Assembly (NCBI RefSeq): GCF_004354045.1 | Contig: NZ_SMRT01000016.1 | Location: 62,001 to 126,000 of the forward strand | DNA: 64,000 nucleotides | Direction of reading: 5' to 3' | From: Paenibacillus piri | GTDB taxonomy: Bacteria; Bacillota; Bacilli; Paenibacillales; NBRC-103111 | In this document: in pieces, positions 15,634 through 24,672 of the stretch | How positions within the stretch are numbered: position 1 is the stretch's first letter | How the letters are laid out: each line of letters opens with the position of its first letter | Made by a program: the position numbers and the translations under genes | The notes under the pieces: generated by a model | What the model was told of the DNA's origin: nothing | The model's database searches: none | Seen by the model: the letters and a program-made list of their open reading frames with translations, nothing else

Positions 15634-16679
15634 ATGAACCTCTCTTTGTACTCATCATTTGCTCGATTAAAATCATCAATTCTTCCGATGTCAATCCAAT
15701 ACTCTCTTATTGGAAACACGGCTGTTTCCAACTGCTCTCTAATTAGACATTCAAACAAGCTGGGCATGTCAAAAAACGTTTCCTTCGGTATAAAATCCAG
15801 TACCTCTGGATTAAGCACATAAATACCGCCATTTACGAAAAATTTTTGCCTCGGCTTCTCTACAATATTGAGCAGTCTGTGGTGGTCTACCTGAACTACC
15901 CCATAGGGAACTTGGAATTCATATTCACGTACACACATTGTAGCTTTGCCACTATTCTCTGTATGGAACTCCAGCAATTGCTGAAAGTTCACCTTAGTTA
16001 ACAGGTCACCGTTCATTACCACAAACGGCTCTCTAGGGTACTCCGCTAACAAACTAAGTGCACCAGCCGTCCCCAACCGCATGTGTTCATGTATATACCT
16101 GATCTCTATCCCCCATTTGGATCCATCACCGAAGTATTCCTTAATCATATCCGCTCTGTAATTAACTGATAAATAAAAACGGTAAAAACCATGCTCAACA
16201 AAATTTTCTATGATTGTCTCCAGAATAGGTTTACTCCCCACCTTTAATAGTGGCTTTGGGCATTCATCTGTCATCGGGCTTAACCGCGTCCCCAAGCCTC
16301 CCGCCATTAGAACAATCCAATTAGATTTGCGGTTCGAATTGACGAGTTGGTCCAGCATTTCCATTCGGACAAGATGTCCCTCATCGTCAATAACAGGAAT
16401 ATGATGAAGGCCCCGTTCCTTCATTTTGCTAAAAATAGTTTTTTTATTATCATGAATTCCCGCTGTTATCGGCCTTTCATTCATGATCTGACTGCATGGC
16501 GAATCTAGCGAAACCCCCCGCAAAATTCCCCTTCTTATATCCCCATCTGTAATCGTACCAAGCAGTCTGTTCTGCCCATCAGAAACAAGAGCAATCTGCA
16601 AAGCTCCTTGATCGATAATTTCAAGAGTATGCATAATTGACGTAGTAGGCGTAACAATGATTTCTTTCCAGTTCTTCAT
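15630..16679 (-). CDS. ptmE: CBS-domain nucleotidyltransferase, PtmE-like (GDP-glucosamine synthesis)
   Basis: The 349-residue protein joins two N-terminal CBS domains (about residues 1-120; G-T-I-T-D-G-D-I-R-R-G in the first) to a sugar-phosphate nucleotidyltransferase with the signature M-A-G-G-L-G-T-R-L-S-P-M-T near residue 125 and the metal-binding N-G-D-L. This architecture is that of Campylobacter PtmE, which makes the GDP-linked glucosamine precursor for legionaminic acid. It overlaps legH and legF by 4 bases each, so the operon is translationally coupled. The nucleotide used here is inferred, not shown. Confidence 0.87.
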   Translation of the reverse strand: MKNWKEIIVTPTTSIMHTLEIIDQGALQIALVSDGQNRLLGTITDGDIRRGILRGVSLDSPCSQIMNERPITAGIHDNKKTIFSKMKERGLHHIPVIDDEGHLVRMEMLDQLVNSNRKSNWIVLMAGGLGTRLSPMTDECPKPLLKVGSKPILETIIENFVEHGFYRFYLSVNYRADMIKEYFGDGSKWGIEIRYIHEHMRLGTAGALSLLAEYPREPFVVMNGDLLTKVNFQQLLEFHTENSGKATMCVREYEFQVPYGVVQVDHHRLLNIVEKPRQKFFVNGGIYVLNPEVLDFIPKETFFDMPSLFECLIREQLETAVFPIREYWIDIGRIDDFNRANDEYKERFI

Positions 16680-17314
16680 ACCTTCACTTCCTTTGCCGGG
16701 ACTCCATAAACCGTTCTTCCAGCCATGACGTCCTTGACTACGACAGAGCCTGCTCCAATAATGCTATTTTTGTAAATATGAATTTGCTGAATCACAGTGG
16801 CCCCAGTGCCTATATGTACGCCATCTTCCACATGCACGCTTCCGGATAGTGTTGTGCCCGGCGCTAAATGTACGTGGTTTCCAATATTGCAGTCATGATC
16901 GACTGAAGCTTTTGTATTTAAAATTGTGTTATCCCCAATACTGCTTCCTGTTTGAACAATCGCGCCGGCCATAATTTGAACACCCTCTCCAAGCTGCGCT
17001 GTGGGCGCTAAGATTGCCGAAGGATGGACAAATGAATAAAAAGAGTAGCCTTTCGATTTGAAAGACTCGAATATCTTTCTGCGTCTTTCTGGAGATCCGA
17101 TAGAGCCGATTCCATTGACTAGCAGCAATTCATGCGGAGAATAACGATGGATACAATCATCTCCTCCTACAAATGGAACACCTAGTATGGCTTCGCGCTT
17201 TGCTCCAGTGTCCATTTCCGTGTAGCCTATAATAGTGCGGCCTTGCAGGAGCATGCCGTCAATAAGAACTCTCGCATGACCTCCGCCGCCAATTACCAGG
17301 ATCGGTAATGACAT
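16676..17314 (-). CDS. legH: Sugar O/N-acetyltransferase, NeuD/LegH/PglD-like
   Basis: The 212-residue protein has a Rossmann-like N-terminal sugar-binding domain beginning L-V-I-G-G-G-G-H-A-R-V and a left-handed beta-helix C-terminal domain with hexapeptide repeats, including the histidine in A-S-V-D-H-D-C-N-I-G that acts as base in PglD. In the legionaminate route such an enzyme acetylates the 4-amino group of the nucleotide sugar. NeuD-type O-acetyltransferases look alike, so the exact position modified is uncertain. The ATG overlaps the legI stop by one base. Confidence 0.85.
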   Translation of the reverse strand: MSLPILVIGGGGHARVLIDGMLLQGRTIIGYTEMDTGAKREAILGVPFVGGDDCIHRYSPHELLLVNGIGSIGSPERRRKIFESFKSKGYSFYSFVHPSAILAPTAQLGEGVQIMAGAIVQTGSSIGDNTILNTKASVDHDCNIGNHVHLAPGTTLSGSVHVEDGVHIGTGATVIQQIHIYKNSIIGAGSVVVKDVMAGRTVYGVPAKEVKV

Positions 17315-18390
17315 CACAGCACCTGCTCATCCGGAGCATAATCCTTTTCCGCTCTTTTACCTACTATGTCCCAATAACACATCGGTGAAAGTCCGCCACC
17401 CGGACGCTTTACGGCAAGATTGCTTTCAGTGAATAACTCCCCCCGCTTAATTGCGCGAGCTGCTACAATACTTTTCCTTGCTATAGCGAGATTCTTTTGT
17501 TCCGATGGAGCTGGCGTTTTACTTGGGCTGCCTAGCAGCGACTCTACTTGACGAATGGAAGTAATCATCAAAATTAATTCTTTGGGCTCGAGAGATGCCT
17601 TATGGTCTGGACCCGGCAAATTACGGTCAAGTGTAAAGTGCTTCTCAATCACGTTCGCACCTCTTGCGACAGCTGCAATTGGGGCAGTTATCCCTGCCGT
17701 ATGATCTGAAAAGCCTGCCTTGAGTCCGAAGGCCTCCCTCAACGTATCCATAGCTAACAGATTGACATCGTAGAAAGGCGCCGGGTACTCTGTCGTACAG
17801 TGCAGCAGCGTAACCTTTTCCATCAGCACCTGTTTCCCTCCCTTTGAAGCAAGAGCCTTTTGAAATGCCTCATTTGATGGACTCTCCGTAGTAGGAGCTG
17901 TATATCCAAAGGCCAGCACACCAAGCGCAGCCTCAATATCTTCCAATGTACTCATTCCCGTAGAAACGATTAGAGATGCACCTGATCTTGCTGCCTTCAA
18001 CAACAGGGGAGCATTAGTAATCTCTCCTGAAGATATTTTTAATTGAGTGAGCTGCAAGGTCTGCGTAAGCAGATCGATACTCTCAAGATCAAATGGGGTA
18101 GACAGGAAATTGATACCCCTCTGTTTACAATAATTCAATAGCTCTATATGATCTTGTTCACTGAGTTCAAGCTTTTTGAGCATTTCATATTGGGTTTCAG
18201 TACGGTGAGTCGTTGTTTGCTGATATTGTGCTTTCGGAGCGTCTTGAGTTACTAAATGATCTGCCTTGAAGGTTTGGAATTTAACCGCATCAGCCCCGGC
18301 TTCGGCAGCGGCATCTATCAACTGCTTGGCCATCTGAATGGAACCGTTATGATTCACTCCCGCTTCAGCAATAATGTACGTATGTTTCAA
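17314..18390 (-). CDS. legI: N,N'-diacetyllegionaminate / sialate-type synthase
   Basis: The 358-residue protein condenses a six-carbon sugar with phosphoenolpyruvate to a nine-carbon nonulosonate. It has the NeuB TIM barrel (I-A-E-A-G-V-N-H-N-G at residue 7, K-F-Q-T-F near residue 38, G-F-S-D-H near residue 225) and the C-terminal SAF antifreeze-like domain (about residues 295-358, S-I-V-A-A-R-A-I-K-R-G-E). The start is TTG, 7 bases after GGGGGAA; no ATG precedes the conserved N-terminus. Linkage with legB and legC favours legionaminate over sialate. Confidence 0.93.
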   Translation of the reverse strand: MKHTYIIAEAGVNHNGSIQMAKQLIDAAAEAGADAVKFQTFKADHLVTQDAPKAQYQQTTTHRTETQYEMLKKLELSEQDHIELLNYCKQRGINFLSTPFDLESIDLLTQTLQLTQLKISSGEITNAPLLLKAARSGASLIVSTGMSTLEDIEAALGVLAFGYTAPTTESPSNEAFQKALASKGGKQVLMEKVTLLHCTTEYPAPFYDVNLLAMDTLREAFGLKAGFSDHTAGITAPIAAVARGANVIEKHFTLDRNLPGPDHKASLEPKELILMITSIRQVESLLGSPSKTPAPSEQKNLAIARKSIVAARAIKRGELFTESNLAVKRPGGGLSPMCYWDIVGKRAEKDYAPDEQVL

Positions 18391-18432
18391 TCTGATTCCC
18401 CCTTCTGTCTACAGGCATTATAATCATTAATA

Positions 18433-19593
18433 TTACATGTCATAAAAACGTTTAAAAAGAATTTCCTCTAGGCGGACCTGCTTCAGCTTATCCTTAATAA
18501 GCTGCGAGGTTGCCCCTTCTCCATATGGGGATACAACAGAATTCAATCTTTGCTTAAACTCGTCCGATAAGGCTTGGCCGATGGCATCTTCAATCTCTTC
18601 AGACGTTTCGCCGCAATCAATGATAGACGGAACTCTTAACCTGCCATCTTGTCTTTTGCCTATATTAACCGTAGGTTTTCTAAAAAAGGGGGCTTCGATA
18701 ATTCCGCTTGATGAATTCCCTATTACCGCATCGCAATGTGATAAGGCGCTTAAATAGTTTGCCTGCCCCATCGATGAAAATAACCGCGTCCGATCCGGAT
18801 GTTTCAGGGCATATTGCTCAAGCATTTCGATAATAATCCGTCCATCCGCATCTGAATTCGGTTTAGTGAACAGAATCGTTGCTTCTGAATACTGTTCCAG
18901 TGCGTGCAGCAGCTCATGCATCGCCCTTTCCGAACCCTCTTCTTCAAGGGTCACAGGGTGATAGGTAACAAGAAAAAGAAAAGCCCCGAGCTTACATTGA
19001 ATGGCCTCTTCAAGAGCCTCTCTGCTCAGTAACTTCACACGCTTCATATTCTCTATGCCCGGCGCCCCAAAATTGTATACATATTCCGGATTTTCACCTA
19101 GCTGTATGACCCTCTTACGGTAAGGCTCGGCCGCAGTGAAATGCAAGTGGGACATTTTCGTAATCGAATGGCGGATCGCTTCATCCACAGCCCCCTCTGT
19201 GATTTCTCCTCCATGAATATGAGCAATAGGAATACGGGCCAATATAGCTGCTTGCGCCGCGGCCAAAGCTTCATACCGGTCACCTAGTAGGACAACGATA
19301 TCCGGTTTCAACCTGGTGTAAGTATCTGCAAAGCCGATTATGGCCAGCCCGATAGATTTCGTGACAGCAGCAGGTGTATCGCTAGAGAGCAACATGTCTA
19401 CTTTCTCATTAATACGAAACCCATCCTTCTCAATAAGCCGGTAGGTCAGGCCAAACTCAGGAGACAGATGCATTCCTGTAACGATTACCTGCAGCTCCAA
19501 ATCACGATCCGCTTCTATTTCTTTCATCAACCAATACAGAAGTCCATATTCTGCGCGGGTTCCTGTCACAATAGCAATTTTTCGTTTATGCAT
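18433..19593 (-). CDS. legG: UDP-GlcNAc 2-epimerase, hydrolysing (NeuC/LegG-like)
   Basis: The 386-residue protein shows the hydrolysing 2-epimerase fold: V-T-G-T-R-A-E-Y-G-L-L near residue 9, G-D-R-Y-E-A near residue 105, H-I-H-G-G-E near residue 125 and the C-terminal G-N-S-S-S-G-I-I-E-A. It removes the nucleotide and inverts C2 to give the mannose-type sugar for LegI. The ATG at 19593 overlaps the legC end by 8 bases; a longer frame to 19647 lies wholly inside legC. The gap of 42 bases to legI is the largest in the leg block. Confidence 0.92.
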   Translation of the reverse strand: MHKRKIAIVTGTRAEYGLLYWLMKEIEADRDLELQVIVTGMHLSPEFGLTYRLIEKDGFRINEKVDMLLSSDTPAAVTKSIGLAIIGFADTYTRLKPDIVVLLGDRYEALAAAQAAILARIPIAHIHGGEITEGAVDEAIRHSITKMSHLHFTAAEPYRKRVIQLGENPEYVYNFGAPGIENMKRVKLLSREALEEAIQCKLGAFLFLVTYHPVTLEEEGSERAMHELLHALEQYSEATILFTKPNSDADGRIIIEMLEQYALKHPDRTRLFSSMGQANYLSALSHCDAVIGNSSSGIIEAPFFRKPTVNIGKRQDGRLRVPSIIDCGETSEEIEDAIGQALSDEFKQRLNSVVSPYGEGATSQLIKDKLKQVRLEEILFKRFYDM

Positions 19594-20767
19594 ACTCGTC
19601 TCCCAAACAAGCACTGCTCGGTATATTAATAAGTCTATTGCATACACTTACTGCCATGGATAGATCCATAGAAGGACAATTAACAAACATATCTAATGTG
19701 TGCAGCGGATTCCATGCAGGTCTTGTCATGATTCCCTGGCTATTGGTTTGCCCGAGGATATCATCTCGACAGGAGGCATGGGACTCATGCAACAAAAGCG
19801 CATTAAGCCAATAATTACTCTGTGCGAAACCAGTTTCTTTAAAGCAGACGACTCCTTCTATCCCTGCAAAAGCTTGCTGGTAAACTTGTGCGACTGCCCG
19901 CTTCTTTTCGATAAAATCCGGCAGCTGTTCTAGCTGTGCACAGCCCAATGCAGCATTAAGGTTAGGCATCCGGTAATTGAATCCGATACGGTCATGTACA
20001 AACTCCCATTTGTGAGGCACCTTGGCCGTTGTTGTCAAATGCTTGACCTGCTTGGCAAGAGAAGCATCATTCGTTAGAATCGCCCCTCCCCCTCCGGTGG
20101 TCACAATTTTATTACCATTGAAGCTTACTGCAGAAAGCAGCCCCCAGTTACCAGTATGCCGTCCCTTGTAAAAACTACCCATAGATTCTGCCGCATCCTC
20201 AACTAGGACCAGCTTATAGTGTTTGCAAATCTCAACAAGCGGATCCAAGTCTACCGGATGTCCAAAAGTGTGCATCGGTACAACCGCTTTAATCCGATAC
20301 CCTGTGTTTTTATTATAGCACCCGTCTGATCGAATCTCAGTGATACGAGCCAAATGCTCGTCTAATTTGTTAGCATCCAAACCTAACGTGGATTCCTCAA
20401 TATCCGCAAAATGAGGAACAGCCCCGATATAAGCTGCCGCATTTGCAGTGGCCACAAAGGACAGTGTAGGCATAATCACCTCGTCCCCCGCTTCCACTCC
20501 CGCAACAATCAAAGCCGCATGCAGCGCGGCCGTGCCATTGGAAACCGCTATAGCATAGTCCGTTCCGGTATACTCAGCAAGCTTGCGTTCGAATAAATCA
20601 ACATATTTGCCAACGGAAGAGACCCAGCTAGTATCCAAACATTCCTTTACATAACTCCATTCATTCCCTCGGAATAATGGCTCATGAAGTGCTACGAAAT
20701 CTTGATTTGGGACTATTTCCTTTAGCTTTGTTACCACAATTGATGTTATATCACTTTGCTTGCTCAT
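19586..20767 (-). CDS. legC: PLP-dependent nucleotide-sugar aminotransferase (LegC-like)
   Basis: The 393-residue protein belongs to the DegT/DnrJ/EryC1 family. The conserved S-N-G-T-A-A-L-H-A-A-L motif is near residue 75, E-D-A-A-E-S near residue 180 and the PLP lysine in S-F-N-G-N-K-I-V-T-T-G-G-G-G near residue 206. It would aminate the 4-keto sugar made by LegB. The long N-terminal extension before F-V-A-L-H-E-P-L-F fits LegC/PglE-like enzymes. It overlaps legB by 4 bases. Confidence 0.92.
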   Translation of the reverse strand: MSKQSDITSIVVTKLKEIVPNQDFVALHEPLFRGNEWSYVKECLDTSWVSSVGKYVDLFERKLAEYTGTDYAIAVSNGTAALHAALIVAGVEAGDEVIMPTLSFVATANAAAYIGAVPHFADIEESTLGLDANKLDEHLARITEIRSDGCYNKNTGYRIKAVVPMHTFGHPVDLDPLVEICKHYKLVLVEDAAESMGSFYKGRHTGNWGLLSAVSFNGNKIVTTGGGGAILTNDASLAKQVKHLTTTAKVPHKWEFVHDRIGFNYRMPNLNAALGCAQLEQLPDFIEKKRAVAQVYQQAFAGIEGVVCFKETGFAQSNYWLNALLLHESHASCRDDILGQTNSQGIMTRPAWNPLHTLDMFVNCPSMDLSMAVSVCNRLINIPSSACLGDEYA

Positions 20768-21765
20768 ATATTATAAATCCCAGCTTTGTAGCCAACTGCT
20801 TGACCGGATTGTGTGAACCATTCCACTGTATGGGCTAATCCTTGCTTGAAGCCTGTCTTTCCGCTATAGATCGGTTCCCAGCCTAACAGCTCTTTCGCTT
20901 TCGAGTTGTCCGCCCACAGACGTTCCACTTCGCTCTTTTCCGGACGCAACCGGACGGTGTCCTCCTTAACCTCTATGCTGGCTTGCATGACATCAGCAAT
21001 ATACTGAACTGTCTCCCCGATTGAAACTTCAAAATTACTGCCGATATTAATGACTTCTCCTATTGATCTTTCCGATTTCAGAACAGAAATAAACCCTCCG
21101 ACTGTATCTTCAATATAGTTAAAATCACGTGTAGGATGTAACGATCCCAGTTGAATCGATTGCTGGCCTGCGTGAATTTGTGTAATGATTGTCGGAATCA
21201 CAGCTCTAGCCGATTGTCTTGGACCATAAGTGTTGAAAGGCCTGATAATAGCTACTGGAGTTTGAAAGGAAGTATAGAACGACATAGCCATCTGATCCGC
21301 TCCAATCTTGGACGCCGAATAAGGAGATTGCCCTTGAAGCGGATGTTCTTCCGTGATAGGCACGAATCTTGCGGTACCATACACCTCACTCGTTGAAGTG
21401 TGAACAACCTTAGATACGCCAAGCTCTCTAGCAGCCTGTACCACATTAAGCGTACCTTTCACATTCGTATCCACATAAGTATCCGGAGAGTGATAAGAAT
21501 ACGGGATTGCGATCAAAGCTGCCAGATGCAGCACAGCATCGCATCCTGTCATAGCCGCTTTTACTCCATGGGGATCGCGGATATCACCCGAGAAAATTTC
21601 TATTTGATCCTGAATTTCTTTAGGCGCATAATCCAGCCATCCCCATGAATTGAAGGAGTTGTACAACACGAATGCCCTGACTTGGTATCCCTGTCTTACC
21701 AACATTTCGGTGAGGTGGGAACCAATAAATCCGTCAGCTCCTGTTACGAGTATCTTTTTAAACAT
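20764..21765 (-). CDS. legB: NAD-dependent nucleotide-sugar 4,6-dehydratase (LegB-like)
   Basis: The 333-residue extended short-chain dehydrogenase has the NAD motif V-T-G-A-D-G-F-I-G-S-H and the catalytic T-S-E-V-Y-G (Thr/Glu) and Y-S-A-S-K (Tyr/Lys) motifs. LegB dehydrates GDP- or UDP-GlcNAc to the 4-keto-6-deoxy sugar, the committed step. The start follows GGAGTGATC. It directly follows the maf gene (6 bases) and overlaps legC. Confidence 0.92.
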   Translation of the reverse strand: MFKKILVTGADGFIGSHLTEMLVRQGYQVRAFVLYNSFNSWGWLDYAPKEIQDQIEIFSGDIRDPHGVKAAMTGCDAVLHLAALIAIPYSYHSPDTYVDTNVKGTLNVVQAARELGVSKVVHTSTSEVYGTARFVPITEEHPLQGQSPYSASKIGADQMAMSFYTSFQTPVAIIRPFNTYGPRQSARAVIPTIITQIHAGQQSIQLGSLHPTRDFNYIEDTVGGFISVLKSERSIGEVINIGSNFEVSIGETVQYIADVMQASIEVKEDTVRLRPEKSEVERLWADNSKAKELLGWEPIYSGKTGFKQGLAHTVEWFTQSGQAVGYKAGIYNI

Positions 21766-21771
21766 AGTTGA

Positions 21772-23640
21772 TCACTCCGATGGCTCTAACTTTAAAATAT
21801 AGTTATGGATGGCATCATACACGGGAGTTATATTTGCTGTATCTACCTGGCAACCATATAAAAACTTACCGAAAATTTGAATGATCAACTCCGCTCGGGC
21901 AACGAGATCATTTTCGAATCGAATCTTCTCCATTTGCTTCAACAGTAGCTCTTCTTGAACCCGGTTCATAGGCTTAATAAATACTTGAAAGAAAAGGTTA
22001 GAGCGGATTTTCATAATCACCTTATCAAACTTGTTGAACAGCTGCGCCAAGCCCCGCTTGTCTTTGCGATCCTTGCATCGATTAATATCGTTGAACAGGC
22101 CGGTAATCTGATTGTAATACTTACGAAGCTGGTTAAGCTCGTTTTTCATTTCTGTTGCTTTCTTTCGGGCGTATTCGAGATCATAGCTCCATCCACTGTG
22201 TTCGTACCAATTCGGGATCACTACACGCTCTTTCAAACGAGTTTGGATGATCTCTTCCAGTGGGACAAAGGTGGTATGATCAATCTTGGCGCCACCCTTG
22301 GTTGTATTGACGACCTCCATATCTTTACGGTTCTTTAAAACCTCTTCGATCTGCAGCTTCATCAGCATGTAGTCTTGAGTGGTCTCGATCTGCTCTCCAT
22401 GTACACTCTCTACTAGAACCACATTCCGGCGATCCGAAGCAAGCACTTCTGCTTCAGGTCTGAGAACCAATGCGCCGACTGTATATAACAAATTATCGCG
22501 AAAAGCAAGGTTCTGACCAACCAAATATGCATTCTTAACCTGAAGCTTATATAAGAGCTGTAATGCTATTGCAGTAATGGTACTGGCATCGTGTACAGTG
22601 TCCAAGGGTACATGTAGCTCTGGCTTTAGAAATACAGGAGCAATCGTATCCTGATTGGTAAGCACATGCAACTTGGGGCCTTTGTATTGCTTAAGTACTT
22701 CAAACCCTACACTACTGCCAAAGATGAGAGGTATATCTGTTATTCCTTGATCATTGACATTTTTGAATACTTTCTGGTTTAAGTGAGACGGGTCGTAAGT
22801 ACACGCTGCGTCCGGATGGATCCCGTTAGCAAGCAGTGCGTTAATAGAAGTACCTACTGACAAAATATAAGCCAGACCGTGTTCTTTAATATACCTTAAT
22901 TGTTCCATTTCGTCCTGTAAAGAAGGCCCTGCGGCTACTACGATAACAGGCTTATCCTTAAATACATTCAACTTTTCAAGTAAAATATTCGGAGTTCTGA
23001 TCGTTTCCTCTATATTTATAAGGCTATTTAAGATCCAACGTTTCTCATAGCCATTATTTACTTTGAGAGATAGCTTCTTCTGATTAAGAAGTTCTTTAAA
23101 CTGTTCTGAGAAGCTATTTACCTTATCAGTAAATATCCTGTCATAGCTAGGCAATTGAACAAGCAACACATCTTCATGTATCCCTTCAACAAAACTTTTT
23201 AAAAAAGCATGCCCATGCCCAGCCGTCTGTTCTAGGCATATGTGTTTACATGAAGCCGGGATATTCGGAAGTGATACTCTTGATAAAAAGGATTCAAAGA
23301 GCTCAGGAGCAGGTTCATACAAAGTAAAAGGGACACTCGGGTATTTCCTGAAGAAAGCTTCTACGTGGTACCCTAAACCAACCCCATAGAAAAAAACATG
23401 CCCATACTGCTCCACATCTTTCAATTGAGCAATGAATTGTTCAGCTTCATCTCGAGGATTGTATTTACTATGCACATATAGGGACTTTCCTTGGCTATCT
23501 ACAATTAGGGTTTGTTCTCCGCTCTTTGAAGGGACCACATCGAAAAAAACGGATTTCGGTTGGTCTTTCAATTGCTGAACTTGATTCCAGACGGTTGAAA
23601 ATCTATTCTTCAAATACAAAACATTATCAGCTGAGATCAT
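21772..23640 (-). CDS. maf: Maf-family motility accessory factor, probable flagellin glycosyltransferase
   Basis: The 622-residue protein shows the MAF/DUF115 core: V-I-V-V-A-A-G-P-S-L-Q-D-E near residue 235 and G-T-S-I-N-A-L-L-A-N-G-I-H-P-D near residue 265, flanked by helical N- and C-terminal regions. Maf proteins transfer activated nonulosonic acids to Ser/Thr of flagellin in the cytoplasm before export. Its position at the head of the leg operon and near hag fits this role. The ATG follows GAGGTAG and overlaps the preceding unknown gene by 14 bases. Direct sugar transfer is inferred from the family. Confidence 0.9.
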   Translation of the reverse strand: MISADNVLYLKNRFSTVWNQVQQLKDQPKSVFFDVVPSKSGEQTLIVDSQGKSLYVHSKYNPRDEAEQFIAQLKDVEQYGHVFFYGVGLGYHVEAFFRKYPSVPFTLYEPAPELFESFLSRVSLPNIPASCKHICLEQTAGHGHAFLKSFVEGIHEDVLLVQLPSYDRIFTDKVNSFSEQFKELLNQKKLSLKVNNGYEKRWILNSLINIEETIRTPNILLEKLNVFKDKPVIVVAAGPSLQDEMEQLRYIKEHGLAYILSVGTSINALLANGIHPDAACTYDPSHLNQKVFKNVNDQGITDIPLIFGSSVGFEVLKQYKGPKLHVLTNQDTIAPVFLKPELHVPLDTVHDASTITAIALQLLYKLQVKNAYLVGQNLAFRDNLLYTVGALVLRPEAEVLASDRRNVVLVESVHGEQIETTQDYMLMKLQIEEVLKNRKDMEVVNTTKGGAKIDHTTFVPLEEIIQTRLKERVVIPNWYEHSGWSYDLEYARKKATEMKNELNQLRKYYNQITGLFNDINRCKDRKDKRGLAQLFNKFDKVIMKIRSNLFFQVFIKPMNRVQEELLLKQMEKIRFENDLVARAELIIQIFGKFLYGCQVDTANITPVYDAIHNYILKLEPSE

Positions 23641-24232
23641 GTCGAGCTACCTCATTGTCAATAGTGGTCGTTACTATTCCAAGCAACTGGTCTAATATTG
23701 CAATAATCTCATATTTAATAATATCTCCCGTTAAAACCATATCTTGATCCGTAAGGGCGCACTCCAAATTAGCAAACTCCTCACGCAGTGAGGCAGCAAT
23801 TGCTTTATAATCCGAGGCATTCTGATACACCTGTTTATTTTGAACGGTCTCAATGGTCTGCGAAATCCATAATAGGGCCTCCAACAACTGATTAAGCTTG
23901 TTCCAGCTTTCTTTGCCCGCACCTTGATAAAACTCATCGGCCAGCTTCTTGATCTCCAATAAAGCTCCGTCCAGATAGCTTTGCAAGGAAATCACGGATT
24001 CATCCATGACCTGCTTTAAAGTTTGAACTTCAACATTTATTGTCTTAACACTTGCAATATGCTCTATTAAGTACTCTTGAAACTCCTGATATACCTCAAC
24101 CTCATCAACCTTCATAACGCTGAGATATAGCTCATTCTTTTCTAGTATTTCTTCTACCTGCTTCAAGCAATTCTCTATCGAGTTAATATCATTAGAATAT
24201 CTAAAGGACTGATCCAAGATTGTTAAGAGCAC
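23627..24232 (-). CDS. Helical protein of unknown function, first gene of the Maf/leg operon
   Basis: I do not recognise this 201-residue acidic protein. It is almost entirely helical by composition, with heptad-like stretches (S-I-E-N-C-L-K-Q-V-E-E-I-L-E and L-K-Q-V-M-D-E-S-V-I-S-L), no signal peptide and no membrane segment. The GTG start at 24232 follows GGAGG at 8 bases, about 45 bases after a SigD-like promoter, so it is likely the leading gene of the operon. It overlaps maf by 14 bases, suggesting coupled translation. A partner of Maf or a flagellin-binding chaperone is conceivable but unproven. Confidence 0.75.
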   Translation of the reverse strand: MLLTILDQSFRYSNDINSIENCLKQVEEILEKNELYLSVMKVDEVEVYQEFQEYLIEHIASVKTINVEVQTLKQVMDESVISLQSYLDGALLEIKKLADEFYQGAGKESWNKLNQLLEALLWISQTIETVQNKQVYQNASDYKAIAASLREEFANLECALTDQDMVLTGDIIKYEIIAILDQLLGIVTTTIDNEVARHDLS

Positions 24233-24276
24233 AAGAAAACCTCCATATTAATCTAAATATCAAACTTCTACCTATA

Positions 24277-24304
24277 TTATCGGAAATTTGATTAGCTTTC
24301 ATTA
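24277..24304 (-). promoter_or_regulatory. SigD-like promoter of the Maf/legionaminate operon
   Basis: Minus strand: TAAT (24301-24304), 16-base spacer, TCCGATAA (24277-24284). The layout equals that of the flaG, flgM and acyl-operon promoters. It lies directly downstream of the IS91-type remnant and about 45 bases before the first start codon of the operon. Confidence 0.75.
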
Positions 24305-24305
24305 G

Positions 24306-24500
24306 ATAGGTTTTTTTAATAGAAGGTACTCTGCGAATGTCATGACATCCTTCACAAACAAGGAGCTTGAACCCGTTTTTAGGATCTCCACAGCTACGAA
24401 ACTTTTGTACCTCTTTCAGCACGTTCGACCGAATATGTTCTTTATGCTTCTCTATAAAGGCCTCCCAGTGCCTATGCTCATCGAAAAATATTTGCTTCAT
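24306..24500 (-). pseudogene. Truncated IS91-type transposase, zinc-binding N-terminus
   Basis: About 65 residues resemble the N-terminus of IS91-family transposases (M-K-Q-I-F-F-D-E-H-R-H-W-E then F-R-S-C-G and L-V-C-E-G-C-H-D-I-R-R-V-P). After this the similarity stops where an intact protein would continue with its next cysteine cluster; the frame runs on into unrelated sequence to 24201. No catalytic tyrosine region is present, so it is a remnant. It lies exactly between the two glycosylation operons, and its end abuts the SigD-like promoter. Confidence 0.65.
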
Positions 24501-24589
24501 TACGTTCGAGTCCATAACCCTATATTACCAAAAATTAAATAATAGGGGTAAGCTTCGCTCTCTCAAAAACATATAAATTCTTATATGTT

Positions 24590-24617
24590 AAAAAAAGTGA
24601 GCAGAAGATTCGCTCAC
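24590..24617 (-). terminator. Terminator of the acyl/glycan operon
   Basis: GTGAGC (24597-24602) pairs with GCTCAC (24612-24617); on the minus strand TTTTTTT follows. Next to it, 24569-24588 holds a second AT-rich palindrome (ACATATAA-N4-TTATATGT) of unknown role. The rest of 24501-24672 contains nothing else that I can identify. Confidence 0.85.
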
Positions 24618-24672
24618 CTTTTTATAATCATTTCTTTATGACTGCTCAGCGTATGAACGCCTAATCATTAAT

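Noticed and set aside
24201..24305. C-terminal continuation of the IS91-type frame
   Set aside because: After about residue 65 the translation has no similarity to a transposase and it runs into the SigD-like promoter and the next gene, so it is chance read-through.
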